From positions 1-37,989 of the forward strand of contig WRJA01000015.1 of the NCBI GenBank assembly GCA_009782435.1: DNA of 37,989 bases, in the 5' to 3' direction. Positions 16,361 to 25,386 of the stretch are shown one piece after another. Position 1 is the first letter of the stretch. Each line of letters begins with the position of its first letter. The stretch comes from Oscillospiraceae bacterium. Lineage in GTDB: Bacteria > Bacillota > Clostridia > Oscillospirales > Oscillospiraceae. The notes beneath the pieces are model-generated. The model was not told the origin of the DNA. It did no database searches and saw only the letters and a program-made list of their open reading frames with translations. The position numbers were made by a program, and so were the translations under genes.

Positions 16361-18415
16361 GTGGCCGATCTCAATTCGGAAGTGCGATACATAAAAGGCA
16401 TAGGAGAAAAACGCGCGAAGCTGCTTGAAAAGCTCGGCGTTCAGACTTTATTCGACCTTATTCGGCACTTTCCGCGGGCCTATGAGGACAGGACCGTCAT
16501 AAAAACCGTTGCGGAGACAGAGCCGGATGAAACTGTTTGTGTCAAGGCGACCGTCACGGGGGCTCCCGTTTTCGCCCGCAGCCGCAGGGGGCTTGAGTTT
16601 GTTAAGCTGAGGGCGGCGGATGACACGGGAACGATAGATATAATTTTTTTTAACCGAAAATATATCAAAGACCAACTCAAACCGGGCGCAAGGTATATAT
16701 TTTACGGTAAAGTCGCAGGCGCGCTTTCGCTGAAGACCATGACAAATCCGGTGTTTGAACCGGAGGATAAGCAAAGCGATGTGACGGGGCGCATCGTGCC
16801 GGTCTACCGGCTGACCTCCGGAATATCCGGCCGGGTATTTATGAATCTCATGCGGCGGGGATTGGATATGTGCGGCTCCGGCATACCGGACATACTGCCG
16901 GATGCGGTCAGAGCCGAAAATAAACTCGCGGAAGCGGTATTCGCTTATGAAAACATCCATTTTCCGGCTGATCCGAATTCGCTTGATTTTGCCCGCAGGC
17001 GGCTTATATTTGAGGAACTGTTCGTGCTCGCCTGCGCTCTCGGACTGCGCGGCGGCGAGCGCCGGAAAGCAAGCGGGATAAAACTGCGCCGCTCGGATCC
17101 GGATGAGTTTTACGCTTCGCTTCCTTTCTCGCCGACAGGAGCTCAGATGAGGGCGATAAAAGCGGCTGAACTCGACATGTGCTCCGGGAAACTCATGAAC
17201 AGGATGATACAGGGCGACGTCGGTTCCGGTAAGACTTTGGCGGCCGCGGCCTGTATTTGGCTCTCATATAAAAACGGCTTGCAGAGCGCTTTCATGGCGC
17301 CGACCGAAGTGCTTGCCGCTCAGCATTTCAAAACGCTTCTCGGTTTTTTGTCGCCGTTCGGAGTCAGGGCCTGCAAGCTCACGGGCTCAATGACGGCAAA
17401 GCAAAAAAAAGAAACCAAAGACGCTGTCGCCTCGGGCGAGTTCGATCTTGTTGTCGGAACGCACGCGCTGTTGAGCGAGGACGCGATCTTTCCGTCTCTC
17501 GGCCTTGTCATTACGGATGAGCAGCATCGTTTCGGCGTCGGTCAGCGCGGCGCTTTGAGCGGCAAGGGCCAAAACCCGCATGTGCTCGTTATGTCCGCCA
17601 CGCCGATACCGAGGACCCTTGCTCTTGTGATATACGGGGACCTTGACGTTTCCGTTCTGGACGAGATGCCGCCGGGGCGCAAAGCGGTCAAGACATTCAC
17701 GATAAACGAAGAATTGCGCGCGAGACTTTATGGCTTTGTCCGGAAGCTCGTTTCGCAGGGCCGTCAAGTCTTCGCGGTATGCCCGGCGGTGGAGGAAAAC
17801 GAAGACGCGGAGATCGAACTTCGCTCCGCCGAGGAGCATGCGCGGGAACTGAAAAAAGAGTTTCCGGATCTGGCGGTAGCCTGTGTTCACGGCAGGATGA
17901 AACCGAAGGATAAAGACGCCGTTATGGCCGCTTTTTCGTCCGGGGAAATTGACATACTTGTGTCCACCACCGTGATCGAAGTGGGTATCGACGTTCCCAA
18001 CGCGGCGCTCATGATAATTGAAAACGCCGAAAGATTCGGGCTTTCCCAACTCCATCAGCTGCGCGGCCGCGTGGGCAGGGGCGATTCGGAGTCTTATTGC
18101 GTTCTCATATCCGATCCGGAAAGCAAAGAAGCCCGAAAAAGACTGAAGATCATGTGCGAAACGTCCGACGGATTTAAAATAAGCGAAGAGGATCTGCGGC
18201 TGCGCGGCCCGGGTGATTTTTTCGGCTCGCGCCAGCACGGTTTGCCCGACATGCGGATCGCCGACCTGTGTTCGGACGTAAGGATACTCGATTTGGCCCG
18301 GACGGAAGCGGAACGGACCTTAAAGCGCGATCCCTGTCTGACCTCCGCCGAGAATTCGAAGCTGCTTCAAGGCATAAACGAATTGTTTAATATAAAAGGA
18401 AAAACCTTCAACTGA
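16361..18415 (+). CDS. recG: ATP-dependent DNA helicase RecG
   Basis: RecG remodels stalled replication forks and Holliday junctions. The 684 residues fit the family (about 680-690). The N-terminal part has the helix-hairpin region YIKGIGEKRAKLLEKLG and then the OB-fold wedge domain. The helicase core shows Walker A GDVGSGKT (285-292), the DEQH box (386-389), MSATPIPRTLAL, and in the second lobe STTVIEVGIDVPNA and QLRGRVGR. The end has the family's LRLRGPGDFFGSRQHG stretch. I prefer the GTG at 16361, since CGGAGG lies 7 bases upstream; the TTG at 16355 is only 1 base from it. It is transcribed divergently from mobA. Confidence 0.95.
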   Translation: MADLNSEVRYIKGIGEKRAKLLEKLGVQTLFDLIRHFPRAYEDRTVIKTVAETEPDETVCVKATVTGAPVFARSRRGLEFVKLRAADDTGTIDIIFFNRKYIKDQLKPGARYIFYGKVAGALSLKTMTNPVFEPEDKQSDVTGRIVPVYRLTSGISGRVFMNLMRRGLDMCGSGIPDILPDAVRAENKLAEAVFAYENIHFPADPNSLDFARRRLIFEELFVLACALGLRGGERRKASGIKLRRSDPDEFYASLPFSPTGAQMRAIKAAELDMCSGKLMNRMIQGDVGSGKTLAAAACIWLSYKNGLQSAFMAPTEVLAAQHFKTLLGFLSPFGVRACKLTGSMTAKQKKETKDAVASGEFDLVVGTHALLSEDAIFPSLGLVITDEQHRFGVGQRGALSGKGQNPHVLVMSATPIPRTLALVIYGDLDVSVLDEMPPGRKAVKTFTINEELRARLYGFVRKLVSQGRQVFAVCPAVEENEDAEIELRSAEEHARELKKEFPDLAVACVHGRMKPKDKDAVMAAFSSGEIDILVSTTVIEVGIDVPNAALMIIENAERFGLSQLHQLRGRVGRGDSESYCVLISDPESKEARKRLKIMCETSDGFKISEEDLRLRGPGDFFGSRQHGLPDMRIADLCSDVRILDLARTEAERTLKRDPCLTSAENSKLLQGINELFNIKGKTFN

Positions 18416-18421
18416 TAACGA

Positions 18422-18465
18422 CCCGCCGCTTAAAATACGCCGAGCGGCATATAAAAAGCGGCGGG
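18422..18465. terminator. Inverted repeat between recG and the cupin gene
   Basis: A 10-bp perfect stem (18422-18431 with 18456-18465) encloses a smaller GCCG/CGGC hairpin. It sits between two convergent genes. There is no T tract, so terminator function is probable but not certain. Confidence 0.5.
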
Positions 18466-18497
18466 CCGGTTGAAAAGACGCGGGTTAAGCCCGGTGA

Positions 18498-18860
18498 TCA
18501 GGACAGGGGATGGGACTGAACGACTAACATTTTGGCCGCTTCATGTCCCGTGTTAACACAGCTGCGCTTGGTGCCTTTTCCGAAGTGTACCGCGTCGCCG
18601 GCGGTAAGTACGAACTTTTCTATCTTGTCGTTATCGTCATAAAGCTCAATGGTCATTTCACCCGAGATCATGTAATAGACCGTCTCCATTTTAGCGGGAG
18701 AAACGTTGGCGCCGCCGCCCGGAAGGAAGTGGGACAGGCCGAGAACAATGGCGCCGTCGTTGACGTCGTCCGGATTGCAAAGTCTGGTGGTCCTGACGTC
18801 AAAATGGTTGGGGACCTCATAGCGCGTAGCTTCAGCTCTCCTGACTACTTTGTAACTCAT
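18498..18860 (-). CDS. Cupin domain protein without the classical metal histidines
   Basis: This 120-residue protein is a single small beta-barrel (cupin_2-like). The barrel strands are seen as GLSHFLPGGG (41-50), ETVYYMISGEMTIEL (59-73) and AGDAVHFGKGTKRSCVNTG (87-105). In motif 1, Glu59 is kept but the usual H-x-H is absent (V53 and P55 at those places). In motif 2 the expected His is Arg99. It therefore probably binds a small ligand or metal in an atypical way, or acts as a non-enzymatic binder. The SHFLPGGG element suggests a defined subfamily rather than decay. It appears monocistronic and the function is unknown. Confidence 0.75.
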   Translation of the reverse strand: MSYKVVRRAEATRYEVPNHFDVRTTRLCNPDDVNDGAIVLGLSHFLPGGGANVSPAKMETVYYMISGEMTIELYDDNDKIEKFVLTAGDAVHFGKGTKRSCVNTGHEAAKMLVVQSHPLS

Positions 18861-18953
18861 TAATATTTTACATCCTTTCTGTGTTAGAAATTGAACAAAG
18901 AATTTCCGCTTGGCTGCATTTTAGCATCATTTGTTTTTATTTTCAAGACCGGT

Positions 18954-18983
18954 TTGCCGGTTTGCTCCGAAATATTATATAAT
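18954..18983 (+). promoter_or_regulatory. Promoter of the zinc-ribbon gene
   Basis: TTGCCG (18954-18959), an 18-bp spacer and a perfect TATAAT (18978-18983) lie about 35 bases upstream of the start. Confidence 0.6.
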
Positions 18984-19018
18984 GATCATAATGCTTTTAA
19001 ACAGAGGGGGAAAACACC

Positions 19019-19237
19019 GTGCCTTTCTATGATCTGCACTGTCCGGTTTGCGACAAAGAGTATAATATCTCAGCTTCGATGGATGACAAGACCCTCAAAC
19101 GTATCCCGTGTCCCGACTGCGGTTCGTTTGAACTTGAAACCGTATACAGGAATTCGCCGGCTTACATAAAAAATACGCAAGCCGCCGAATGCCCGAACCG
19201 CGGAGCCTGCTGCGCGGGATGCCGTTTCGGCGCGTGA
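19019..19237 (+). CDS. FmdB-like zinc ribbon protein
   Basis: This is a 72-residue protein that starts at a GTG after AGAGGGGG. The N-terminus MPFYDLHCPVCDKEYN with CPDCG (Cys8/11 and Cys31/34) is the zinc-ribbon fold of the FmdB/putative-regulatory-protein family. The C-terminal tail adds Cys58, Cys64, Cys65 and Cys68, which could form a second metal site. Such proteins are small and poorly characterised; nucleic-acid or protein binding are both possible. It is convergent with the nitroreductase gene, 20 bases away, with no obvious terminator in between. Confidence 0.75.
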   Translation: MPFYDLHCPVCDKEYNISASMDDKTLKRIPCPDCGSFELETVYRNSPAYIKNTQAAECPNRGACCAGCRFGA

Positions 19238-19257
19238 TAAGGGCGCGTGACAGGGGT

Positions 19258-19818
19258 TCAGATATATGTTATTTTCCCGGGATCGGGTTCGTGAGGGGCT
19301 GTTTTGCTTTTTGCCGTTCCGACCAAGACCGATATCACGAATTCATGTCCGGCCGGAAACCGGAGGCGCTTTTTTAATTCCGCCCCGCGGGGACCGTTAA
19401 GCGGAACGGCCGCCAAGCCGCATATTACGCTGCCGAGCCCGAGCGACGCGGCGGCGAGCGCGATGTTTTCGGCGAGTATGCCGCAGTCGATCGGAACGTA
19501 ACCCGAAACGCCGGGGTCCGCCGATATGATCACCATGCACGGCGCGTTATAGAGCATCCTGCCGCCGCGCGAACTGATTCGGTTGAAATCATACTTGTCC
19601 TGCGGATCGGAGGCCATGATCCTGACGCCTTCGTCATCTGTTTCGTCTATGAGCGACTTGTCAGTGACGATGATCACCTGCCAGGGCATAAGGTTTCTTG
19701 CGCTGGGCGCCGCCAAAGCCGCGTCCGCTATTTGTTTGATCATATCGTCGGTAAGCGGTTCGCCGGTAAAATCCCGGCAGGAAAAGCGCTCTTTTATTGT
19801 TTTTAATACTTCATTCAT
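19258..19818 (-). CDS. Nitroreductase family FMN-dependent oxidoreductase
   Basis: This is a 186-residue, probably dimeric, FMN enzyme that reduces nitro-compounds, quinones or another small substrate with NAD(P)H. The N-terminus has the FMN-phosphate motif ERFSCRDFTGEPLTDD, then AAPSARNLMPWQV, a central ILAENIALAAASLGLGSVICG helix, and the GHEFVISVLVGTAK end typical of the family. I start at the ATG at 19818, which follows a purine-rich GGGGTGATC; a longer frame to 19881 adds a basic leader with no ribosome site. The gene follows the carboxymuconolactone-decarboxylase-like gene by 23 bases, so the two are probably cotranscribed. The substrate is unknown. Confidence 0.85.
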   Translation of the reverse strand: MNEVLKTIKERFSCRDFTGEPLTDDMIKQIADAALAAPSARNLMPWQVIIVTDKSLIDETDDEGVRIMASDPQDKYDFNRISSRGGRMLYNAPCMVIISADPGVSGYVPIDCGILAENIALAAASLGLGSVICGLAAVPLNGPRGAELKKRLRFPAGHEFVISVLVGTAKSKTAPHEPDPGKITYI

Positions 19819-19841
19819 GCGGATCACCCCTTTGCCGCTTT

Positions 19842-20153
19842 TTATGTTTTGTCGTATGAGTCGAGTACGGCTTCGAGGCATGACGCTATCCCGTCAACGC
19901 CGTCCGTCATAAGGCTTATCATCACAGCGCCGCGTACTTCCTCGCGCGTTGCGCCCGCTTTTTTTGCCATGCCGGCGTGAGCGGCTGCCGAGTTGACTTC
20001 ACCTTTTGACGCCTTGATGCCGAGATAAACAAGTTGAAAAGTCTTCGAATCCAGACCGCCGCTTTCTTCCAGAGCAGTGACGAGCCCGCGAAACGCGCTG
20101 TTGACCTCGGGCGTTTCTTCCCTCATGAGTTCAATAAATTTCGGTTCCGCCAT
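19842..20153 (-). CDS. Carboxymuconolactone decarboxylase / AhpD-fold protein lacking the redox cysteines
   Basis: The 103 residues form one all-helical AhpD-like domain. The family His (His59 in AAAHAGMAKKAGAT) is present together with the EEVRGAV helix, but the C-x2-C-x3-H redox motif is absent: Glu52 and Ser55 stand where cysteines would be. It is therefore unlikely to act as a peroxidase partner and may be a decarboxylase-like or ligand-binding member. AAAGGAAG precedes the ATG. It is the first gene of a two-gene unit with the nitroreductase. Confidence 0.78.
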   Translation of the reverse strand: MAEPKFIELMREETPEVNSAFRGLVTALEESGGLDSKTFQLVYLGIKASKGEVNSAAAHAGMAKKAGATREEVRGAVMISLMTDGVDGIASCLEAVLDSYDKT

Positions 20154-20300
20154 TAGTATAACTTCCTTTCATTATTTGATCGAACAGATGACCGCCGCTA
20201 TAAATATAAACCGGGTTTTCGGGAAAAGCAACCAAATCGGCCGGTTATATGCCGACAACAGCGGGCCGGAAGGAATAAAACCCGGCTTTAAATAAAAATC

Positions 20301-20329
20301 TTGCAGACCGGCAAGCAAAAGAATATACT
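20301..20329 (+). promoter_or_regulatory. Probable promoter of the hybrid kinase gene
   Basis: TTGCAG (20301-20306), a 17-bp spacer and TATACT (20324-20329) lie about 80 bases upstream of the start, giving an untranslated leader that contains a hairpin (20351-20376). Confidence 0.5.
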
Positions 20330-20350
20330 TATATAAATAAAGAATGATTA

Positions 20351-20376
20351 TCCGGAGCGGCGGCTTATGCTCCGGA
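20351..20376 (+). promoter_or_regulatory. Leader hairpin upstream of the hybrid kinase
   Basis: TCCGGAGC (20351-20358) and GCTCCGGA (20369-20376) form an 8-bp stem with a 10-base loop in the presumed 5' leader. A further TTCCGGA lies between the AAAGGAGG site and the GTG start, so alternative pairing could touch the ribosome site. The function is inferred only. Confidence 0.35.
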
Positions 20377-20410
20377 AACTGTTGTCAGATTCACAAAGGA
20401 GGCTTCCGGA

Positions 20411-23400
20411 GTGTCGACCAATAAAAAAGCTTTGTCAGTCTTTGTTGCTTCGGCGTTGTTTTTTTCGCTTATAATACCTGCCGGCGATCCGGCGGCCAAA
20501 GCGAGCGCAGCCGCAAGTTCAGCCCTGTATTACAGCGACATACCCTATGTGACGCAGAATGAGATAGACGCGATAGAGGCGCTTAAAAGCTCCGTAGATA
20601 AATTCATTTACGGACAAATGCGTGAGACGGAGGCGTTTGAACTCAAAGACGGGACTGTTTCGGGATTTGCCGCCGAATTTTGCAAGCTGCTTACCGGGCT
20701 TTTCGGCATCGAATTCTCGCTCGAGCTTCAAGATTGGGAGACTCTTAAAAACGGTATCGACAGCATGGAAACGGACTTCACGGGAGATTTGACTCCGACT
20801 CCCGAGCGAATGCTCCGGTATTTTATGACATATCCTATCGCGGAGCGCTCGCTTCGGATATTTACATACGCGGGAAAGTTCGAAATACTGACGGAAAGAG
20901 ATATAAACGGGCTAAAGGTCGGCTCGCTCACAGGAACCATTGACACAGAACATGTGATGCAGTATTATCCCGAGTTGATATTCACGGTGGTTGATGTCGA
21001 GAGTTTCGACGCCGCTGCCGATATGCTGAAAACAGGCGAGATCGACGTTTTCATTTCAGAGGGCGTGATAGACCCGATATTTGATGACTACGGCTTTATC
21101 GATTCAAAGGAATTCTTCCCGCTGGTATACACATCGGTTTCTCTTACCACGGCAAATCCGGAGCTTGAGCCGATCATAGACGTCGTGAATAAATTCTTGT
21201 CGGCCGGCGGAATCGATACGCTGTATGATTTGTATAAAAAAGGCAACAAAGAATACGCGCGGTATAAGCTGAACAAATCGCTGACCGAAGAAGAGTCGGA
21301 ATACCTGAACGATTTGATACGGCGGAACGCCACGGTTAAGATCGCTCTCGAGCAAGATAACTATCCGATTTGTTTTTATGACACAACAGCAAAGGAATTT
21401 CACGGCATAGCCGTCGACGTCATTGAGGAGATCAGCCGGCTCACCGGCATAGAGTTCGAGGTCGTGACGGACGAGAACACTCCTTGGTCGGAAGTGCTTG
21501 AAATGCTGAGGACAGGAAAAGCGTCCTTAGTTTCGCAGCTTTTGTATTCCGATGAGCGCAAAGGCAGCTTCCTGTGGACGGAAACTCCTTACGCTTCCTC
21601 GTATTATGCCTTGCTTTCCAAATATGAGCATCCGAGTATCGCGAGTTATCAAGTGGTCAGGACCCGCGTCGGAACGATCAATAAGTCCGCCTTTGAAGAT
21701 AAATACAGAGAATGGTTTCCCGAAAATGATAACCTTATCCCGTATGACAGCCAGATCGACGTGCTGGACGCCTTGGAGGCGGGGGAAATCGATCTTTTGA
21801 TGGGCTCCGATTATCTGCTGCTTATGCAGCAGAATTTCCGGGAAAAACCGGGCTTTAAGATAAACATCAGATTTGGGGCGCCGATGTATTCATATTTCGG
21901 CTTCAATAAAGACGAAGCGATATTGTGTTCCGTGATAAACAAGACCCAGTCGTTTGTCGATCTGACAGAGATCGCGGATAACTGGACAAGCCGCGGATAT
22001 GACTACGCCAAAAACATTGCCCGCCAAAGAGCGGTATTGTCAATGTCCGTCGCCGGCTTTTTGTCTGTTTTGCTTCTTCTGACAGTATTCTTTCTGATCA
22101 GAAACAGAAGACTCAACCTCAGCCTTGACAAAACAGTCAAAGAGAGGACCAGCGAACTTGAGTTGAAGGACAACCTCTTAAATACAGTTAACGGCGCGGC
22201 CGAAATACTGCTGCAATCGGAAACAGACGTGTTTGCCGAGAATCTGCTGCGATGCATGGAGATGTTAGCCGGACCGGCGGACGCGGACCGCTTGAGCATT
22301 TGGAAAAACCGCGTCGACGCCGAGAGCGGCAAACGGTATTGCGTCCGTCAGTTCGAGTGGTCAAAAACTTCCGGCCCGCGGCAAGACAAAACAAACTCAA
22401 CAAGCATTTCTTACGACGAATACATGCCGATGTGGGAAGGAATGCTGGCAAGGGGAAACTGCGTCAACGGGAGTATTAAGGATATGACGGGGCCTGAGAG
22501 GGCATTGTTGGAAAAACAGGGCGTATCGTCTGTTTTGCTTGTTCCCATTTTGTTGCAGGAGCTGTTTTGGGGTTTCGTCTCTTTCGCCGACTGCCACGGT
22601 GAGAGACTGTTTTCGGAGAATGAGGAATCAGTGCTGCGCTCCGGCGGTATGGTGATAGCCAACGCTCTTTTGCGCAATGAGATGACTTTAAAAATACACG
22701 CTTCGGCGGCTGAAATGGCGGCGGTGCTCCGCAATTACGCGGGCGTTATATGGAGCGTGGATACGGACAACACTATCACGCTTTTCGATGGGCTGTATCT
22801 TAAAGAGATCGACCTCTCGTCCGACTCCTTGACGGGCAAAAAATTAGAGGCCGCGCAAGAGAAATACGTCGGTTTCGAACTTTCGGAACACGTCAGAGCA
22901 ACGCTTGACAAAGGTCCTCAGGACTGGATATCCGAGCTTGACGGCAAAATGTTCAGCCTGCATACCAATCCCATACGAGATGAAGCCGGCAATATATCCG
23001 GGGTCGTGGGAAGCATCGACGACATTACTGAAACGATACGGCTGAGGAAGGAATTGGAGATCGCTCTTGAAAAGGCCGAAGCCGGGGTCCACGCGCTTGA
23101 GGCGGCAAAACAGACCGTGGATGCCATGTTCGGAGCAAATCCCCATATGAATATCCTTTTTGACAACAGTTTTAAAGTTGTTGACTGTAACCCTGCGGCC
23201 TACGAGTTCATGGGATTTTCGACAAAAGAAGAACTGCTGACCGGCTTTATCGAACGCATGACGAAAAGTATTCCGGAATATCAATCGGACGGACGGGTTT
23301 CCATATCGCTTGCGGAAAGACTCATGACCGCCGCCAAGGAAGGCTGGGCGAGATTTGAGACTGAGCTTGTCATGGGCGATCTGACGAAGATACTGAACGT

Positions 23401-25363
23401 GGAATTCAAAAGGATACCGTATGAGAAAACTTTTGCCGTTGTTGCCTATGTCTTTGATATGACAGAGATCCGAGAGCGGGAAAAAGAGCTTATAGAGCGC
23501 GACCGCCAGTTGATTGAAGCCGTGGAAGAAGCCAAGGCCGCCAATCGCGCCAAGAGCGAGTTTTTGAGCAATATGAGCCATGAGATACGCACTCCGATGA
23601 ACGCTATCTTGGGCATCACGGAGATACGGCTGCAAGACGAGTCGCTTGACAGGGAAACAAAGGAGTCGCTCGACAAAATATACAGCTCGGGCGACCTCCT
23701 GCTCGGGATCATAAACGACATACTCGATCTGTCCAAGATCGAAGCAGGAAAGCTTGAACTTATCGTGACCGATTATGAGGCGGCGAGCCTTATCAACGAT
23801 ACGGCCCAGCTGAATATGATGCGCATCGGCAGCAAACCGATAGAATTTGAGCTGTCTGTCGACGAGAATATGCCGTCTGTTTTGACCGGAGACGAACTGC
23901 GCGTTAAGCAAATAATGAATAATCTGCTTTCCAACGCTTTTAAATACACTGCCCGGGGCACGGTTAGGCTGTCTGTCGGCGCCGAGCCGTTCGAGGACGG
24001 CGCTTCGGAAACGGACGTTATGCTTGTTATCGGCGTCAGCGACACAGGGCAGGGGATGACGGAAGAACAAATAAGCAAATTGTTTGACGAGTATTCCCGG
24101 TTCAATCAGGAGGCAAACCGCACAACGGAGGGGACCGGGCTCGGCATGAGCATTACCCGGAATCTGATACAAATGATGAACGGCGAGATCTCGGTGAAAA
24201 GCGAGCCGGGCAAAGGCTCGGAATTCACCGTGCGTATACCGCAGGGCAGCCCGGCGTCCGGGTTGATCGGGCGGGAATTGGCCGAGAATCTGCAGCAATT
24301 CCGCATGAACAACAGCACTCAAATGAAACGGGTGCAGATAACCAGAGATCCCATGCCGTACGGCAGCGTTTTGATAGTGGACGATGTGGAAACGAATATT
24401 TATGTGGCGACCGGACTTATGATGCCGTATGAACTGAAGATCGATTCTGCCGACAGCGGATTTGCCGCGATCGAAAAAATCAGGGAAGGCAATGTGTATG
24501 ACATTGTGTTCATGGATCATATGATGCCGAAAATGGACGGTATAGAAGCGACGAAAATAATAAGGGACATGGGCTACGAACACATAATAGTGGCGCTTAC
24601 GGCGAACGCCGTGGCAGGTCAAGCGGAGATATTTTTGGCGAACGGCTTCAGCGATTTCATATCAAAGCCTATAGATATCCGCCAGTTGAACGCCGTTTTA
24701 AACAAATACGTGCGCGACAAACAACCCCCGGAAGTAATTGAGGCGGCGAAGGCCGGAAAGCGGGAAAAAGAAGCCGGGAAACCGCAGGGGGACGCCGGCG
24801 GAGCTTTAAAGCAAACGCCGGCGCTCGATCCGCGGTTTGCGGAGATATTCGTGCGGGACGCGTCGAAGTCTCTCGCCGTTTTGGACGATTTGATCAAAAA
24901 AGGCGGCGCTTTAGGGGAAGATGACCTGCGGACATATACCATCAACGCCCACGGAATGAAAAGCGCGCTCGCGAATATCGGAAGATCGGAGATGTCCTCT
25001 TCGGCGATGAAATTGGAAGAGGCCGGCCGTGCCGGCGATACGGGCGTGATTACAGAGCATACACCCGCTTTTCTGAGCTCCTTGCGTGAATTGCTCAAAG
25101 AACTGACGCCGAAAAAAGCGGAAAACGCCGCCAAAGGCGCGGAGGACGAGGACCGGGCGCACCTTTTTGAAAAACTGGCGGAGCTCAAAGCGGCTTGCGA
25201 AGCGTTGAACAAGAAAGAAGCAAAAAACATAGTATCGGAGCTGAGGGAAAAAAATTGGTCCGAAGCGACAGGGGATATGCTGGGAAATGTCGCCGAACAC
25301 CTTCTCCACAGCGATTTTGAAGAGGTCTTGAGAGTTGTGGCGGATTTTGGTTCGGACAGTTGA
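20411..25363 (+). CDS. Hybrid histidine kinase: two solute-binding modules, GAF, PAS, HisKA, HATPase, REC, HPt
   Basis: A 1650-residue membrane sensor of the BvgS/EvgS general plan. In order: signal peptide (1-33), two extracytoplasmic family 3 solute-binding-like domains (about 35-290 and 305-535), one membrane helix (about 541-563), a GAF-like domain (about 590-770), two PAS-like domains (about 775-880 and 905-1010), HisKA with phospho-His1057 in NMSHEIRTPMNAILG, an HATPase with DTGQGM and GTGLGMSI (about 1160-1277), a REC domain with acceptor Asp1369 in FMDHMMPKMDG, and an HPt domain with His1514 in NAHGMKSALANIG. About 60 charged residues follow. The phosphorelay is complete within one chain. 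GTG start after AAAGGAGG. The likely signal is a small extracellular solute such as an amino acid. The SGNH and HD-GYP genes follow. Confidence 0.93.
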   Translation: MSTNKKALSVFVASALFFSLIIPAGDPAAKASAAASSALYYSDIPYVTQNEIDAIEALKSSVDKFIYGQMRETEAFELKDGTVSGFAAEFCKLLTGLFGIEFSLELQDWETLKNGIDSMETDFTGDLTPTPERMLRYFMTYPIAERSLRIFTYAGKFEILTERDINGLKVGSLTGTIDTEHVMQYYPELIFTVVDVESFDAAADMLKTGEIDVFISEGVIDPIFDDYGFIDSKEFFPLVYTSVSLTTANPELEPIIDVVNKFLSAGGIDTLYDLYKKGNKEYARYKLNKSLTEEESEYLNDLIRRNATVKIALEQDNYPICFYDTTAKEFHGIAVDVIEEISRLTGIEFEVVTDENTPWSEVLEMLRTGKASLVSQLLYSDERKGSFLWTETPYASSYYALLSKYEHPSIASYQVVRTRVGTINKSAFEDKYREWFPENDNLIPYDSQIDVLDALEAGEIDLLMGSDYLLLMQQNFREKPGFKINIRFGAPMYSYFGFNKDEAILCSVINKTQSFVDLTEIADNWTSRGYDYAKNIARQRAVLSMSVAGFLSVLLLLTVFFLIRNRRLNLSLDKTVKERTSELELKDNLLNTVNGAAEILLQSETDVFAENLLRCMEMLAGPADADRLSIWKNRVDAESGKRYCVRQFEWSKTSGPRQDKTNSTSISYDEYMPMWEGMLARGNCVNGSIKDMTGPERALLEKQGVSSVLLVPILLQELFWGFVSFADCHGERLFSENEESVLRSGGMVIANALLRNEMTLKIHASAAEMAAVLRNYAGVIWSVDTDNTITLFDGLYLKEIDLSSDSLTGKKLEAAQEKYVGFELSEHVRATLDKGPQDWISELDGKMFSLHTNPIRDEAGNISGVVGSIDDITETIRLRKELEIALEKAEAGVHALEAAKQTVDAMFGANPHMNILFDNSFKVVDCNPAAYEFMGFSTKEELLTGFIERMTKSIPEYQSDGRVSISLAERLMTAAKEGWARFETELVMGDLTKILNVEFKRIPYEKTFAVVAYVFDMTEIREREKELIERDRQLIEAVEEAKAANRAKSEFLSNMSHEIRTPMNAILGITEIRLQDESLDRETKESLDKIYSSGDLLLGIINDILDLSKIEAGKLELIVTDYEAASLINDTAQLNMMRIGSKPIEFELSVDENMPSVLTGDELRVKQIMNNLLSNAFKYTARGTVRLSVGAEPFEDGASETDVMLVIGVSDTGQGMTEEQISKLFDEYSRFNQEANRTTEGTGLGMSITRNLIQMMNGEISVKSEPGKGSEFTVRIPQGSPASGLIGRELAENLQQFRMNNSTQMKRVQITRDPMPYGSVLIVDDVETNIYVATGLMMPYELKIDSADSGFAAIEKIREGNVYDIVFMDHMMPKMDGIEATKIIRDMGYEHIIVALTANAVAGQAEIFLANGFSDFISKPIDIRQLNAVLNKYVRDKQPPEVIEAAKAGKREKEAGKPQGDAGGALKQTPALDPRFAEIFVRDASKSLAVLDDLIKKGGALGEDDLRTYTINAHGMKSALANIGRSEMSSSAMKLEEAGRAGDTGVITEHTPAFLSSLRELLKELTPKKAENAAKGAEDEDRAHLFEKLAELKAACEALNKKEAKNIVSELREKNWSEATGDMLGNVAEHLLHSDFEEVLRVVADFGSDS

Positions 25364-25386
25364 ATTAAAATAAATAAAGGACGGTC

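Noticed and set aside
17387-18238. A 283-codon minus-strand frame inside recG
   Set aside because: It lies opposite conserved RecG helicase motifs and has no motif of its own.
20211-20285. Inverted repeat CCGGGTTTT / AAAACCCGG with a 57-base loop upstream of the hybrid kinase
   Set aside because: The loop is long, the stem short and AT-rich at one end, so it may be chance. Not enough for a regulatory call.
22844-24622. A 592-codon open frame on the minus strand opposite the hybrid kinase
   Set aside because: It is a mirror frame of a real gene: His- and Tyr-rich, no domain motif, no ribosome site. The plus strand has a full set of kinase motifs in the same place.
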